From positions 12,046,503-12,110,502 of the forward strand of contig NC_135225.1 in NCBI RefSeq assembly GCF_052324685.1: a stretch of 64,000 nucleotides of DNA, written 5' to 3'. This DNA comes from Brachyhypopomus gauderio. Taxonomy: Eukaryota; Chordata; Actinopteri; Gymnotiformes; Hypopomidae. Below are positions 22,809-34,781 of this stretch, one piece after another. Made by a program: the position numbers and the translations under genes. The notes below the pieces were generated by a model. It was not told the DNA's origin. It saw only the letters and a list, made by a program, of their open reading frames with translations, and did not search any database. The first letter of the stretch is position 1; each line of letters begins with the position of its first letter.

Positions 22809-25800
22809 ATGACTGACGTTTTACTAGAAACGGCAAATGAGATTGTGAGGTTGGCGAATTGCCAGGACGAAGATTATATATTACTTAGGTGTGAAGTTAT
22901 CTTAGACAGGCTTGGCGATATCGAAGCTTTCACAAACATGCAGGTAAATACTGTTGTATGGCGGAATCTACGTGAAGTGGTAGAACGCTTAAGGTCTGGA
23001 TTGGGGGCCATGGAAAACCGCCCAGTGCGAGGTCGGCCTAGGTTGGACGTTGACGAAGAGGCCATGATGACTTGCACGCGATACGGAATGACAGCTCAGA
23101 AAATTGCGGGACTCTTCGACGTTTCAGAGAGAACAGTAAGGCGAAGGATGGAAGAGTTTGGATTGAGGTAAGGAAGAATAAATTTAATATCCTACTAACC
23201 TAAAACTAATAGAACTACACGTGGTTTATTTATGTTTGCACGCTAAATTGCTTTTCACCATAGCTAATACAACTACCACCAAAGCAGTTAAGCTATTCTA
23301 CTGTATGAGAATCGACTCAAAATGTTAAGTGTCTGTAATTTGTCTGCTTGATATATTAGCTCAGTGTTTCCCAACCCTGCTACTGGAAGCGCAAAGCCTT
23401 GACAATTTTAGTAAATTCCCTGCTTTAACACTTCCAGTACTACTCTGAAAGGGTTTGCTAATGAGCTGATTAGTTGAATCAGGTGTGCACATAAAAATGT
23501 GCAGGGCAGGTTTCGAGACAATAACAAAGTCCAATGGTAGTAAATGTTTCCACATTTTATTTTATCTTTAGAGTGTCTGACTTTTACTCCGACATCAGTG
23601 ATGCAGACCTTGACCACACTGTTGAAGAAATCCAGAGATTGTACCCTAACTCAGGATACAGAATGCTTCATGGCCATCTAAGGTCAAGAGGGCTTCGAGT
23701 CCAGAGTAAATATTAAAAGAACAGCTTATACATAATTGTACATAAGATGCATATGTAATTAAATCATTTAAATCGGGCACTGTGCATTGTATACATGTTT
23801 TACTCCTGACTTGGAAAAAACGAATCCATTGATCAATCAAAATTTTTACAACTGTTGTAGTTGCAAAGCAGCTTCACAGAAATCCAATAAAACAAAAATG
23901 TAAAAAAACACAATAAATAATATAATATTCATTACAAATTAACCTAATTAAGAACATATGCATCAACTACTCTTGTGTTTCAGCCTCAAGAGTACGATGC
24001 TCTCTTCGAAGAGTGGACCCTGAAGGGTCACGAATAAGGGCCCTTTCAGCACCTGTGGTAAGGCGTCGGCAGTACACTGTGCCCTGCCCCAATGCCATGT
24101 GGCATATTGATGGCAATCATAAACTTATCAGGTACTCGGATAAATATATTTATTCAAGAAATCTTTTATTTACCATTTTTAAAAATACACTAATTTGGTT
24201 ATTTACATATAATCTTCATTCAGATGGAGGATAGTACTTCACGGCGGCATCGATGGTTTCACCCGGCTGATAGTTTATCTTTCAGCTTCAACCAACAACC
24301 AGGCATGCACTGTGCTTAACTACTTCATTGCCGCTGTCAATGAATATGGCTTACCGTCTCGTGTGCGCTCAGACAAAGGAGGTGAGAACATTGGTGTAGC
24401 TGAGTTCATGGTGGCAAACAGAGGAGAGGGCAGAAATTCCCACATCACAGGGAGAAGTGTACACAATCAGAGGTATGTTTACAACTTATAACTAGTGTAC
24501 ACTTAAATACCCCTATGTCTAATCACATCTTATCTGTTTAACATAAAACAGCACATGAATATTGTTAATATTCAGTAGCAGGTGTTTAGCAGTAAGAAAA
24601 AAATTTATTGAGCATTGGATCCCCTAAGGAGATCTTAAGCTTAATGTTGAAAACCTCTAAGCTCTTGTCCAAATGTATAGGCTTGGCTTTAAGCATAAAG
24701 CCCCTGGGAACAGATTTTGCAATATTGACTTCTTTTGTACAATACTTTTTGGGTGTGGTTCTGGGAAGTTTAAATAGAAAGCTCAACGCAAAATATGAAG
24801 GACACTCCTCAAATCTCTCTGTGAGAATGGTGTGGTCTAATATTCTAATGAGTGTGTGACTGACCCAGGGGCTTTAAGTTATCTGGCTAAGAAGAGAAAC
24901 CCTGCTTTGTGAAATTCCCTCAGGACTGGCACTGTGAACCATTGGTCCAGGACGTCAAACTAAGTTTTGAGTGGTATGCACACAGCCTTGAAGATTTATT
25001 TGCCCTCTTATAACATTTTTAGTTAAACACTAAGACCATGCAAATTGGCTTTCTAGTTTTATGTTGTGATAAATTAGGTAAACTGTTAAAACTATGCATG
25101 GATGTGCCCTCCAGTTTGTCAGCTGGTTATTTAAGAGTCATTACTTGTTTTTGTTTCAGAATTGAAAGGCTCTGGAGAGATGTATATGAGCATGTCCTGG
25201 ACATGTTCTATCACATCTTTTACAATCTAGAGATAGAGGAACAACTCAATCCTGACTCTGACATCCACATCTTTGCCCTCCACTGGAGTTTCCTTCCTCA
25301 CCTGCAAAGGCACCTAGCCTTCTTCAAGAATGCGTGGAACCACCACGGGCTCAGAACAGAAGGCAATCAGTCTCCTATTCAGCTTTGGATGGGACACAGA
25401 ACACAAATGAATGAACATATTCAGGTAAATACTCAAATGATGCAAATGAGAAATCTTTCAATCAGGGATGGGGAACCAACACAGTTTGGTGAATTCCACG
25501 CTGTAACACACTAAACATGCGCAAATCCAGCACTGAGTTCCCCACTGCTACTTTAAATATGAGTACATTTAAACAGTATTAGATAATATTAGGGCTGCAC
25601 ATTATATCATTTCAGCATTATTGCAGTGTGAATATGCACAGTAGTCACATTGCAGGATGTACAATGTCTCATGCAATGTAAAATGTATTTGCTTGATACA
25701 AAAGAAAAGGCAGATATCTGCCCAACAATGTTAATTTTACTCCACTGGATACACCGAGTGCATTATTCATGACATGTTGGATAACTGATTTCTGGTGAAA

Positions 25801-26178
25801 ATTACTTAATTTTAATTGTCTAAATTTTGAAATGTATTAATATTGTCTATATTGCAAGAATAATTAGCAGTGTAATTTTTCACTGAAAATTGTGCAGCTC
25901 TAAATAATACTCATGTTTTCAAAGTTAATCTTTCTTTATCATTATGTAAAGTATAATATTTTTGGGAATTGTAATGATAGGTGGATGAAAATTACGGAAT
26001 TGACTGGGATGGCCCAACAAGACATACGGAAGAGGGAATTGAAGTTCCAACAGTCCAGCTACCACGTGAACTTACAGCAGAAGAAGTGGAATCTTTGCCA
26101 AATCCCCATGTTCCCTTTTCAGATGCAGTAGCCACATATTGCAACACAGTAAACCAAATTAATCAATTACTACGTTGA
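22809..26178 (+). CDS. IS3-like DDE integrase/transposase of element 1, intact (450 aa)
   Basis: Six exons join in phase without a stop: 22809-23167, 23572-23705, 23984-24131, 24224-24472, 25160-25424 and 25981-26178. Residues ~85-120 form a helix-turn-helix ([20 protein letters not shown]). Residues ~130-170 resemble the IS3/retroviral HTH-linker ([18 protein letters not shown], then [13 protein letters not shown]). The rve/RNase H-like core has D207 (WHIDGNHK), D264 (RSDKGGEN) and E299 (NQRIERLW), with 34 residues between the last two, as expected for D,D(35)E enzymes; [14 protein letters not shown] lies between. The C-terminal part is family-specific. Predicted role: DNA cleavage and strand transfer at the element ends, in the nucleus. 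The start ATG lies just inside the left inverted repeat. All catalytic residues are present, so it could be active. The closest known group is IS3EU-type transposases, from memory. Confidence 0.88.
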
Positions 26179-26316
26179 CTAAGTGAGGCCTATATTGGGA
26201 CTAGCTTGCTTGGTGTGCAGCAAGCTGAAATGTTTTACAATTTTGAAAATGTCTGAAAATGTTTTATAATTCTGTAGTTGTCAATCTTTCTGTTGAACCA
26301 GTAGTAAGTGTACTTA

Positions 26317-26611
26317 TGTCACGGTACGGCGGGCCCCTACTGGTCGCCCCCGTCTACAGCAGCAGCTTGTCCTGTGGGTGTGGTGTTGTGTTCGTCCCTC
26401 AGGTGGGCGGAGCCCGCGATCCGTCTCACCTGAGGGTCGTTTGTTCGTCTATACATGTCTTGTCTTTGTACCAGTTGACCGCTGGTTATTATATCCTTAA
26501 TTCGGATCAGTTCACGGGTTTTGGTTTGCACACTTTACATATTAAACCATCCTTTTTCCCTGAGACTTGGCGTGATCGCTTCATTGATTTTTGCTCACCC
26601 TACCCGTCACA
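26317..26611 (+). mobile_element. Solo LTR, family 3, inside element 1
   Basis: A 295-bp unit starts TGTCACGGTACGGCGGGCCC and ends CTACCCGTCACA. It is flanked by the perfect 5-bp duplication ACTTA (26312-26316 and 26612-26616). It lies after the integrase stop codon. Confidence 0.88.
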
Positions 26612-27257
26612 ACTTATATAAAAAAAAGTGAAACTTGCTCCTATTCTTTTTTCAGTCAGTGGGTTTTCCAAGTACAGGGAAATATACCTACCTTGTAACT
26701 ACACTAACTGTTCATTATGTCGGCTTAATTTTCCATATAGCTCTCACTTTGTAGTTCTATAATTACACACCTTAGTCTGTTTCACTGCATACTTTGTTAG
26801 CCAACAAAAATTCAACTCCAAATACAAATTTGTTTATTCAATGTATTGCTGAATAAAAGAATACACTTGAACAATAAAATTATGCACTTACAAAACATTC
26901 CTGAACAAATATTTTTGGGGTGTGCGCAAACACCCCCCCCCCCCACACGCAAACTAGGGTTTAAAATGCAATTTAACATTAACGGTAAAAAAAAAAAACC
27001 ACCATTAACTGTAAAATCTTTAAAATACAGCATGCAACAGCATAAGACTTCATATAGGCTCAGCTAACATCTGATGTTAATGAAAATCTCTTGTTTATGA
27101 GAACATTAACAAGAAACTAATAATGTAAGTAAATGTAAATAATGGCGGTCCCCCATGGTACTACATTAGCACTGAAAAACAAACACTAAAAGTAACTTTA
27201 AATCTAAAACTTAACTATATTTTATCTGGTGAACCTTTTTTGAGCAGTGGAAAAAAC
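26612..27257. other. Spacer between the two convergent genes of element 1
   Basis: AT-rich DNA with a poly-C run near 26933-26943 and poly-A tracts. No gene seen. AATAAA at about 26873 could serve 3' end formation of the integrase transcript. Confidence 0.4.
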
Positions 27258-29499
27258 TTAAATCAAACCAAATCCATATTCAATGGTTGAAACAGCAGCT
27301 TGGAGGTCCTTCCGGAAGTCCTCAAAGGCTCTGTAATGTACAGGGAGCTTGATTGTCTCTCTACATGTATATGCAGTTGGCATTGGGACGCTTGTTGAGA
27401 CCTCCACATACAGATGCTGCGGAAGCGAAGTCCAGCCCACCCAAAACTGGACCAGCTTCTTCAACTCCTCTGATGTGCCTGTTAAAATACATGAAAATGT
27501 ACTGAGGAATAAGAAACTTTATTTAAAGATTTCTGCAGTGAATCCAAGTGACCTACCATGTTCAATGTATTGGCGGAAGAAGCCAGTCACTTTGCAAGAA
27601 TCTTCAAGTTGGTAGTCCATGTCTTCATCACTATCAGGTGCTGGCCAAATTGTTTTGTCCAGGATCATCTATACACTTCATTCACTTGCCTACGCTCAGC
27701 TTCAGTCAGTTTTCCAGGACCCTGAAGCTATGATCAATCAGATAAAACATATCTGATTTAAGCCTAACAGGACAGTGTACAAATTCTAAGTGCCAACAGT
27801 GGACAATTACCATTCTAACAAGACTTATCACACTCACAACAGACACAATTTCCACAATGTCAGTATCAGGACAGTCATCTAATTCCACAATCACTGGTTC
27901 ATCCTGCTCCCCAGTCATCAGCCTGAACATTGAGCGACTTAGTCCTGTGATCAAGGGTCCTCCATGTATGAAAGAGTGCCCAATCATGCGGCCAACAGCA
28001 CGAAATAGATCGCTGTCCAGCAGGATCCGTGATGTGGATGGCACCAGGTGATCTTCTTGTCCAATAAAAAACAGCGTTCTGCCACAACCGTCTAAAAAAA
28101 TAAAATCATGAGTCTGATTTATCAAAAACAAACATCTGAAAATGAAAACTGCATAGAAATTGTAGTCTTTTGCAAATAAATAACTCTCAATCAATCCTTG
28201 GTTCATATCACATGCATGGGCCAAACTGGAGACCTCTGTACTAGATTGCAATGAGTTTGCATACGTTCTTTCTTAAGTTAATAGTATACACTACTTAGTT
28301 TTAAACTATCCTTTTACTAAATCTGGTTGCACCACAAATCTTTATGTTGCGTCTTAATTAGTCACCATTACCTAATGCACATTCTACCACCGAGATAAAT
28401 TTAAATGAGTTAATGCATTTTTTAAAATATAAAATGGTAAAATGCCTCACTTTCAACACCTGATATGTGTTCTGTTATATTGTGAATAAAATATGGGTCT
28501 ATGAGATTTGCAAATGATTGCATTCCATTTTTTTTACATTTTACACAGTGTATTTTTGGAATTGGGGTTGTATTAAAAGGAAAAAACTAAAACCAAAAAA
28601 AAAAAAACCAAAACACTTCAACACTCACCAAGATTTAGGTCAAACCCAAATTGAACTCTGGACATCACAAAAGACAGGAAATGACGTACAACACCATCTC
28701 CAATGGCTGAATCACCTAAGGGAGCAAAAGAAATTAAAACACTTATAGTCAATTATGCTTGCATGTGCACAAACCAGAGAGTTAATCAAAATTTATTTAA
28801 ATGCATGTTGCTGGACAACCACAGACAACAGATCCCATGACTACAGTTTAAAAAGAGAAGCCACAAGAAACTGGCTAGGCTTTCATACTATCACAAACTC
28901 ACAGTTGCTAAACTAAAGGAAAAATAGTTTAAGAGATACAGTGAACTGATACAGATTTTCTTCCAGAGACACCTTAATAAAAAAAGTGAAAAAACAGACT
29001 GTACATACCCCTGAGGATGACTGAAAATGGACGGGCCCAGCAAATTTCATGCCTTTTATAAAATGTCAGTATTTCTCTTTCTCTGTCTTGAGTATCTCTG
29101 GTGAAATCGATCCTTGCCACTAGCTCAGGTTGCTCTTCAGCTTCCTGAAGTAGGTTTCTCCGAAACTTATAAGCAGCAAGATTCAACTCTGGTTCAAGCT
29201 TCCAATCTAAGAAAATACAAATTTGAAGTGAAATTATTATTCATACACACATGCACGCAATAAGCAAAACTCCAGATACTTCTCATTTTTAAGTCCTAAC
29301 CATGAGTCTTCACAGCGCTCCTGCCTCTGAAATAATGTTTAATGATTATGCAGAACCACATTTGAAAGGTATTAAGTGTTTTGTGTGTTAATCTATTCTG
29401 GACAACAAAATACTGTGTATGCTTGGATTGGATTAATTATCTGTTTTTTCCCACCTATTCTGACTATAAAAGCTCCTCCCCAAACAAGTGAACAGCACT

Positions 29500-29777
29500 C
29501 ATACATGCTCAACATGGGAAAGACTAGAAGGTACAAAACCCTTTCCAAGGAGTTGGGCCTGTCTGTTTCTACCATTGGGAGCATCATCTGGAAGTGAAAG
29601 GCTTATGGAACTACTGTTAACCTTCCAAGGCCTTTCAAAGTTTCCTCCCGTGCCAAGGCCAGGCTTGACCCAAGGACAAGGAGGGAGCTCCGGGCAGATG
29701 TCATGGCGGTGGGGACATTGGTTACCATAAATACCATAAGTAATGTACTCCATCGCAATGGTCTCCGTTCCAGGCAA
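29500..29777 (+). mobile_element. Tc1-like transposase N-terminal fragment
   Basis: Plus-strand frames encode the Tc1 paired-like DNA-binding start: MGKTRRYKTLSKELGLSVST, a frameshift, then RPFKVSSRAKARLDPRTRRE and ISNVLHRNGLRSR. It stops abruptly where the zinc-finger exon of the HECT gene begins on the other strand and has replaced that exon's splice donor. The catalytic region is missing. Confidence 0.7.
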
Positions 29778-30230
29778 GTTGCACTTGTCTACATGGTCCT
29801 GTATTTCAGCATGGCAGAACACTTCACTGCAGTAAATGCACTGTATAGTCATCCGAGTTCCATGTGCTGCTGTAAACATACTCTAAAAGTATTGAAAAAC
29901 AAGACACATTAAAGTCATATTACTGAATTATTTGAAATGATTTGTTGAGCTAAACAATCATCACAAGCACAAAAAGACAATTCCATATGATTTGATTATT
30001 TATGTAATTACATTACTCTTCTTTTTTTTAAAAATATAATTTTATTTATTTCAAAGCAGGAATAACAATAAAACAATACAAAACAATTCAATAGAAACAT
30101 TGGCAGTGAGGTCCACCTCCTGCTTCACATCTTTATCTTTTCTCCCAAATTAACAAACAAAATGTAAGTTAAACAATACAAGTAAATACATTACTCTTCT
30201 AAATGAAAACTAAATTGAAATAACCAGAGG

Positions 30231-31446
30231 TGGGACCAAGTCAGTGTTTTGCAAGTCTCAAGTAAGTCCAAGTCTTTATACCTCAAGTCCCGAGTCAAGT
30301 CTCAAGCAAAGACACTCAAGTCAAGTCAAGTCTCGAGTCAAGACAGGCAATAGTCAAGTCAAGTCCCAAGTCTGAAACTTGGAATTTCAAGTCCTTTCGA
30401 GTCTTTTTTTTTTTTTTTACCAATGTTGCAGGTATATTTTAAATGTAAATAATAGACATGCGTTCTTTTTTAAATCTGTATTCTCCTCAAATCTTGATAA
30501 AACATGTGCAAACACGAAGTATAAAAAAAATTAAAATTACACCTCTTTATTGCACAGTTCAATTTGTTAAACTTAGCTGCAAAAATATTCATACTTTAAA
30601 CTACAATTTTCCAGAAATAAATATTCTATGAAAAAGTCATAAGTAGAACTCCATGTTCAAATAAAAAGTGCTGATATTTTCACAGTACAATACAAAGAAC
30701 CATAACAGCATTTTCCCTCTCTTCTCTTATCTGGTTTCTTGGAGAACATGTGTGAGTGACACAAGACAAACAAATATAAGAACTGAACAATTAACAGGAA
30801 TCTGCAACTTTAGACATTTCAGTAAACTATTCTGCATTGCATTTGCTGGCCAAAAGTCTGTATGTCATTTGTGCACGATGAATAATGTCCCCATAGCTGA
30901 AAACTCGCTCCACTTTTGTCAATATATTTTTTTCTCGACGTAGATGTCTTCAAATACACAATCCATGCTGAGATAGAACTGGATATTATGATGGTGACAG
31001 AGAGAGGCTTTCTTCCCCGAATTCAGATACAGAACCCAGGGTTGCCAACTCTCACGCATTGAGCGTGAGACACACGCATTTGACCGTCTTCACACGCTCT
31101 CACGCCACACATCCGATTTCTCAGCGGTGGTTGTGCTGCAGCTCATGCACACACACGTACAGAGTGTGGAAAAGCAGAGGACTGGTCTGCGTCAGAAGGA
31201 CGGAAATGAAATTAATGGGGCGCACTTTATAAATATTAATATGCGTTTTAAAATTTAGATTTGGGGTAAAAAAAAATCAAGTCTTTGCAAGTAAACAGGT
31301 TCAAGTCCAATTCAAGTCCCAAGTTATTGGTGTAAAAGTCCAAGTCAAGTCTAAGTCTCTGAATATTTTTTCAAGTCAAGTCAAAAGTCTTAATATTAAT
31401 GACTCGAGTCTGACTCGAGTCCAAGTCATGTGACTCGAGTCCCCAT
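30231..31446. mobile_element. Non-autonomous DNA element rich in CAAGTC repeats
   Basis: The left end AGAGGTGGGACCAAGTC and right end GTGACTCGAGTCCCCA have the inverted-end pattern of a common fish element whose right end normally continues CCTCTG; here that end is cut short. Both subterminal regions are filled with CAAGTCAAGTC and GACTCGAGTC units, probably transposase-binding sites. The middle (about 31037-31230) includes an unrelated GC-richer block with CTCACGC repeats. No transposase remains. Confidence 0.6.
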
Positions 31447-33025
31447 AACTCTTCACATATAATTGTGCAGCAAAATGTGCTTTGACAATTACCACAGCCT
31501 TTAAATGCTGATTCATTTCAAATTTACCTTATCCATGCTGAGATCTCTCTGAAGAGGTCTAACATAGATGGTTTCCATTTGAATTCCATAAGCCTCAAGA
31601 TATTTTGGAGTGTATCCCTCTGCTGGACAGGGAATGATCTCCAAATTCTTGCTCCTTGTAGCGCCATAGGGTCTCAGCAACTCAAAACCTCCTCCCTCTT
31701 TCAACTTTGGAAACTCCTTCTGAAGTTGTGCTTCAAATTCACTTGCAGTGCAGTATTTATCTGTCAAAAAAATTTTGTTAGTTAGAAAAACAATACAAAT
31801 GATTTTACCACAACAACCCATTACTCACATCAACAACATCTAGTTAATTGAAGTAATTAGCTTAGTAGTTAATAGTGAATTACTTTTAGCCTAATTAAGG
31901 GTTACCCACAGCTATAGTAAACAATGTATTTGTGCACAAAGTTTTGATTTGCATGAGACAACAAATAGTACTTACTGATTACGCATTGTGTAGGTGTCTT
32001 AAGACAACTAAATGAACCACGGCAAATTACAATACTTCTGCACTTGAATAAAAATAGGTGTATTTTAGTACTTATGATACTCAAATATTCTTTATCAAGC
32101 ATGCACCTGTTTTACGTAATTACATAAGTTTCATTATTTATCCAATCCACTTGGCTACTACAAAAAACTACAGCCCAAAGTGAATATGCTGTCAAATTCA
32201 GCATAGTCACTAATCATTAAATATTTAAATCATTAAATCATTAAATCTCTCTCTACCAGTGTTATCTGGGCAAGCTAACACATCATATAGTTTAAAGATC
32301 ATATGTAGAATACAAAACGTCCACCACACAATATGACATTGCACCAGTTAGTTCCACCATCAGCTGAGCATCAGCTTCCATTACTTAGGCCTTCTTTCAG
32401 GTTTTAATGATCTATATATTACAAAGAAAATCCATAACACATAAATGACAAAAATATAATTTGGGTTATAGATGGCACCCCTGCTCTTCACATTTTGGTG
32501 GTTTCTCTGCTCCCAACACACCTGATCCAACTAATCAGCTCATTAACATGTCCTTTCAGGGGACATGCAGGGGAAGAGTTACCAAATTGTGCAGAGCAGG
32601 GGTGCTTCCAGGACCAGGGTTGAGAAACACTGCCCTAGACAAGTTAGCTTACTGACGAAGCTTACCAAGGAAAACAATCTTCCGCTCTCCCAGCCCTGCC
32701 TGCTCAAGTTCGGCTCGGTGACTGATCTTAGGTACTTCACAGTCACGCTGTCCATTCAAACAAAAAAAATTATGAGTGTAAGTGGGTTTCTTCATGGACT
32801 TGGGTGGGGTCGGCCTTCTCAAAATTCCAACCGGTTTGACATTCGAGCGGGCATATGGAGAAAACAGTCTGCTCACTTCACCTAATACAAAATCAAACAC
32901 ACAAAATAGGCTAAAGATTTTGTAATTACAGTACACTGGTCTGCAAAATGAATTTTACTGGCTCAGTTTCTCTCACAACTGGTCCAGAGACAAAGTTTTC
33001 TGGCTTGTACAATCAAGGTGTCTAA

Positions 33026-33232
33026 TAATGATATATGCATTTACGGTATTTGGCAGACACCCTTATCCAGAGTGACTTACATTTTTATCTCAATTTTTAT
33101 ACAAGTGAGCAGTTGAGGGTTAAGGGCCTTGCTCAGGGGCACTTCAGTCATGGCCTCAGGTCTGAGGATTGAACCCACAACCCTCCGGTCACAAGACCAG
33201 TTCCCTAACCACCAGGCCATGACTGCCCTGTG
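33026..33232. repeat. Common fish interspersed repeat, class uncertain
   Basis: Contains TTTGGCAGACACCCTTATCC, AGAGTGACTTACATTTTTAT and GGGCCTTGCTCAGGGGC. I recall this consensus from many teleost genomes but cannot assign it safely to a SINE or MITE. No terminal duplication is read. Confidence 0.55.
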
Positions 33233-33819
33233 TTTGCAATTACTCAAAGAATGAGTAAACACGTTGATGGCAATAATAGTAATAGTAGAAAAATTTGGGA
33301 TTAAATAGGTTAAATAAAGTGTGTTGGGAGAATGAAAAATTGCAGAGGAAAGCACTAAAACATGACTGCTAAACTGGCTAAAACTTGCTATAAAACCTTT
33401 AATCCAAACTAATTTTACTTAATGTAATGTTAGTGTGGTTTTATGTAATGTAATGTCATCATTAACATTATTACACTAAATGATAATCCTATACACTAAA
33501 ACGTGGATGCTTGGGAAAGGGCAGCTTTGTTAATAGAGTAGCTAGTGCTAGCTACTTTAGCTAACTAACAAGCGACTTACTTTGAACAGTCTCTCTCGCC
33601 ACTGAAGCGGCTCGAGATTCTTATACATGAGAGGTTCCCGGACGTGGTTGAAAGTGAGGCTGCGATTCACTAGCAACGACCCTCGGTTCACTAGTAAACG
33701 CTGCCTGCTGTAACCCAGCGCCTTGCCCTCGCTCGAGCACCGCTGCGGCCTCCCGCAGTAGCTCTGCAACCTACTTCGCCATTAGTACCTAAGCAAAGAC
33801 GTACCAGCAGCATTCGTGG

Positions 33820-34175
33820 TTTCGCGGGAGGTTCTGTAGTTGTAGCTCCGCCTACTGTTCATTTACATGTATTTGCATGCTGGTGAAGTTGAAAACGAAA
33901 ATGAAAAGTGGAAAAAGAAAATGAAAAGTGGAAAATGAAAAAGAAAATCACCAGCAGGTAGCGCCAATCCTCCTTTTAAATTTTAATTTTATATTTGTCA
34001 CATATGACCCGTGCTCGAGTGAAAAATTAAATTGCAAATTAAGTGATTTCATTTTATTTTTAATTTTGTCATAATATTTTCACACATGTATGGAAAAAGA
34101 AATGGCAAAACGGTATTTTCATTTTCATTTTAGTGTTTTCATTTTAGTTTTATTATTGGCAGGAAATACCTCCCA
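33820..34175. repeat. Right 356-bp terminal inverted repeat of element 1
   Basis: Inverted match of 22428-22783. The HECT gene start codon (33780-33782, minus strand) lies 37 bp past its inner edge, mirroring the integrase gene at the other end. Confidence 0.9.
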
Positions 34176-34443
34176 TAAACACACACCCAGATACACCCCC
34201 CAATGTACATATACGGCCACGGACTACGTTAACACACAACCAAAGGGAGGGGTCCGGGGCTGTAGCATGAGACATAGATGGTAATTTTGCCTCCTTTGAA
34301 AAGCTAATACAGCAATATAATATTCCTAGATCACATTTTTACAGATATTTGTAGTTTTGAAATTTTGTATCTTCAAATTTGGACTGTTTTCTACGGAGCC
34401 CCTGAAGGGACATGGTGTAATTTTTTTTTCAGGTAAAAAAGTG

Positions 34444-34725
34444 GTGAGCACCAGATACTATCAGGTGAGCACCAGATACTATGTGGTGAGCACCAAATAC
34501 TATCAGGTGAGCACCAGATGCTATGTGGTGAGCACCAGATACTATCAGGTGAGCACCAGATACTATGTGGTGAGCACCAGATACTATCAGGTGAGCACCA
34601 GATACTATGTGGTGAGCACCAGCTACTATCAGGTGAGCACCAGATACTATCAGGTGAGCACCAGATACTATGTGGTGAGCACCAGATACTATCAGGTGAG
34701 CACCAGATACTATGTGGTGAGCACC
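34444..34725 (+). repeat. 21-bp minisatellite in the left inverted repeat of element 2
   Basis: Thirteen full units of GTGAGCACCAGATACTATCA/G plus a partial one. Two variants, ending TATCAG or TATGTG, mostly alternate. The right array carries the same units in inverted orientation. Each unit contains GTGAGC, identical to a strong splice donor. Confidence 0.95.
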
Positions 34726-34781
34726 TTCACATACTTCTACTCTGTGCACAGGCTGTGCTCAGAATCTTCCATCATTCCATC

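Larger units (their letters stand above)
27258..33782 (-). pseudogene. HECT-type E3 ubiquitin ligase gene of element 1, damaged
   Basis: Nine exons on the minus strand: 33782-33581, 32881-32666, 31760-31528, 29882-about 29778, 29206-29009, 28715-28629, 28091-27838, 27727-27557 and 27478-27258. In order they encode an N-terminal helix, a segment with TYTHNFFCL and LGERKIVFL, a segment with GGFELLRPYG and IYVRPLQRDL, a zinc finger (CIYCSEVFCHAEIQDHVDKC), then the HECT domain (VRHFLSFVMSRVQFGF, ILLDSDLFRAVGRMIGHSF) to its C-lobe with the thioester cysteine in TAYTCRETIKLP and the end GFGLI. Layout recalls fish G2/M-phase E3 ligase-like genes. Damage: exon 1 has in-frame stops; exon 4 has lost its splice donor at a Tc1 fragment; exon 8 is 171 nt where phase requires one more base (shift near 27672). 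A catalytic ligase is inferred for the ancestor only. Confidence 0.8.
22428..34175. mobile_element. Element 1: 11.7-kb IS3-like (IS3EU-type) DNA transposon carrying integrase and HECT ligase genes
   Basis: The ends are 356-bp terminal inverted repeats, 22428-22783 and 33820-34175, beginning TGGGAGGTATTTCCTGCC. The flanking dinucleotide TA (22426-22427 and 34176-34177) is the only target duplication I can read. The element lies inside a solo LTR, which gives an independent boundary. Inside are a six-exon integrase gene (plus, 22809-26178) and a nine-exon HECT ligase gene (minus, 27258-33782), each starting close to one inverted repeat and converging. Later insertions: a solo LTR (26317-26611), a Tc1 fragment (29500-29775) and a non-autonomous element (30231-31446). 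The inverted repeats are almost identical to each other, suggesting young age. Confidence 0.85.
22229..34272 (-). mobile_element. Solo LTR (family 1 relative) split by the 11.7-kb transposon
   Basis: The left part, 22229-22427, and right part, 34176-34272, make one LTR of about 296 bp. On the minus strand it starts TCTCATGCTACAGCCCCGG, resembling the family 1 start with a changed second base, and ends CCTCAGCGTTACA. The 5-bp duplication CATAG is present at 22224-22228 and 34273-34277. It was a solo LTR before the transposon entered it. Confidence 0.75.

Noticed and set aside
27258-33782. HECT gene as an ordinary host gene into which repeats inserted
   Set aside because: It lies wholly between matching 356-bp inverted repeats that themselves interrupt an LTR, and element 2 repeats the same layout. 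A host gene would not be expected inside a split LTR.
34444-34725. CRISPR-like array
   Set aside because: Units are contiguous 21-bp tandem repeats without unique spacers, in a eukaryotic genome.
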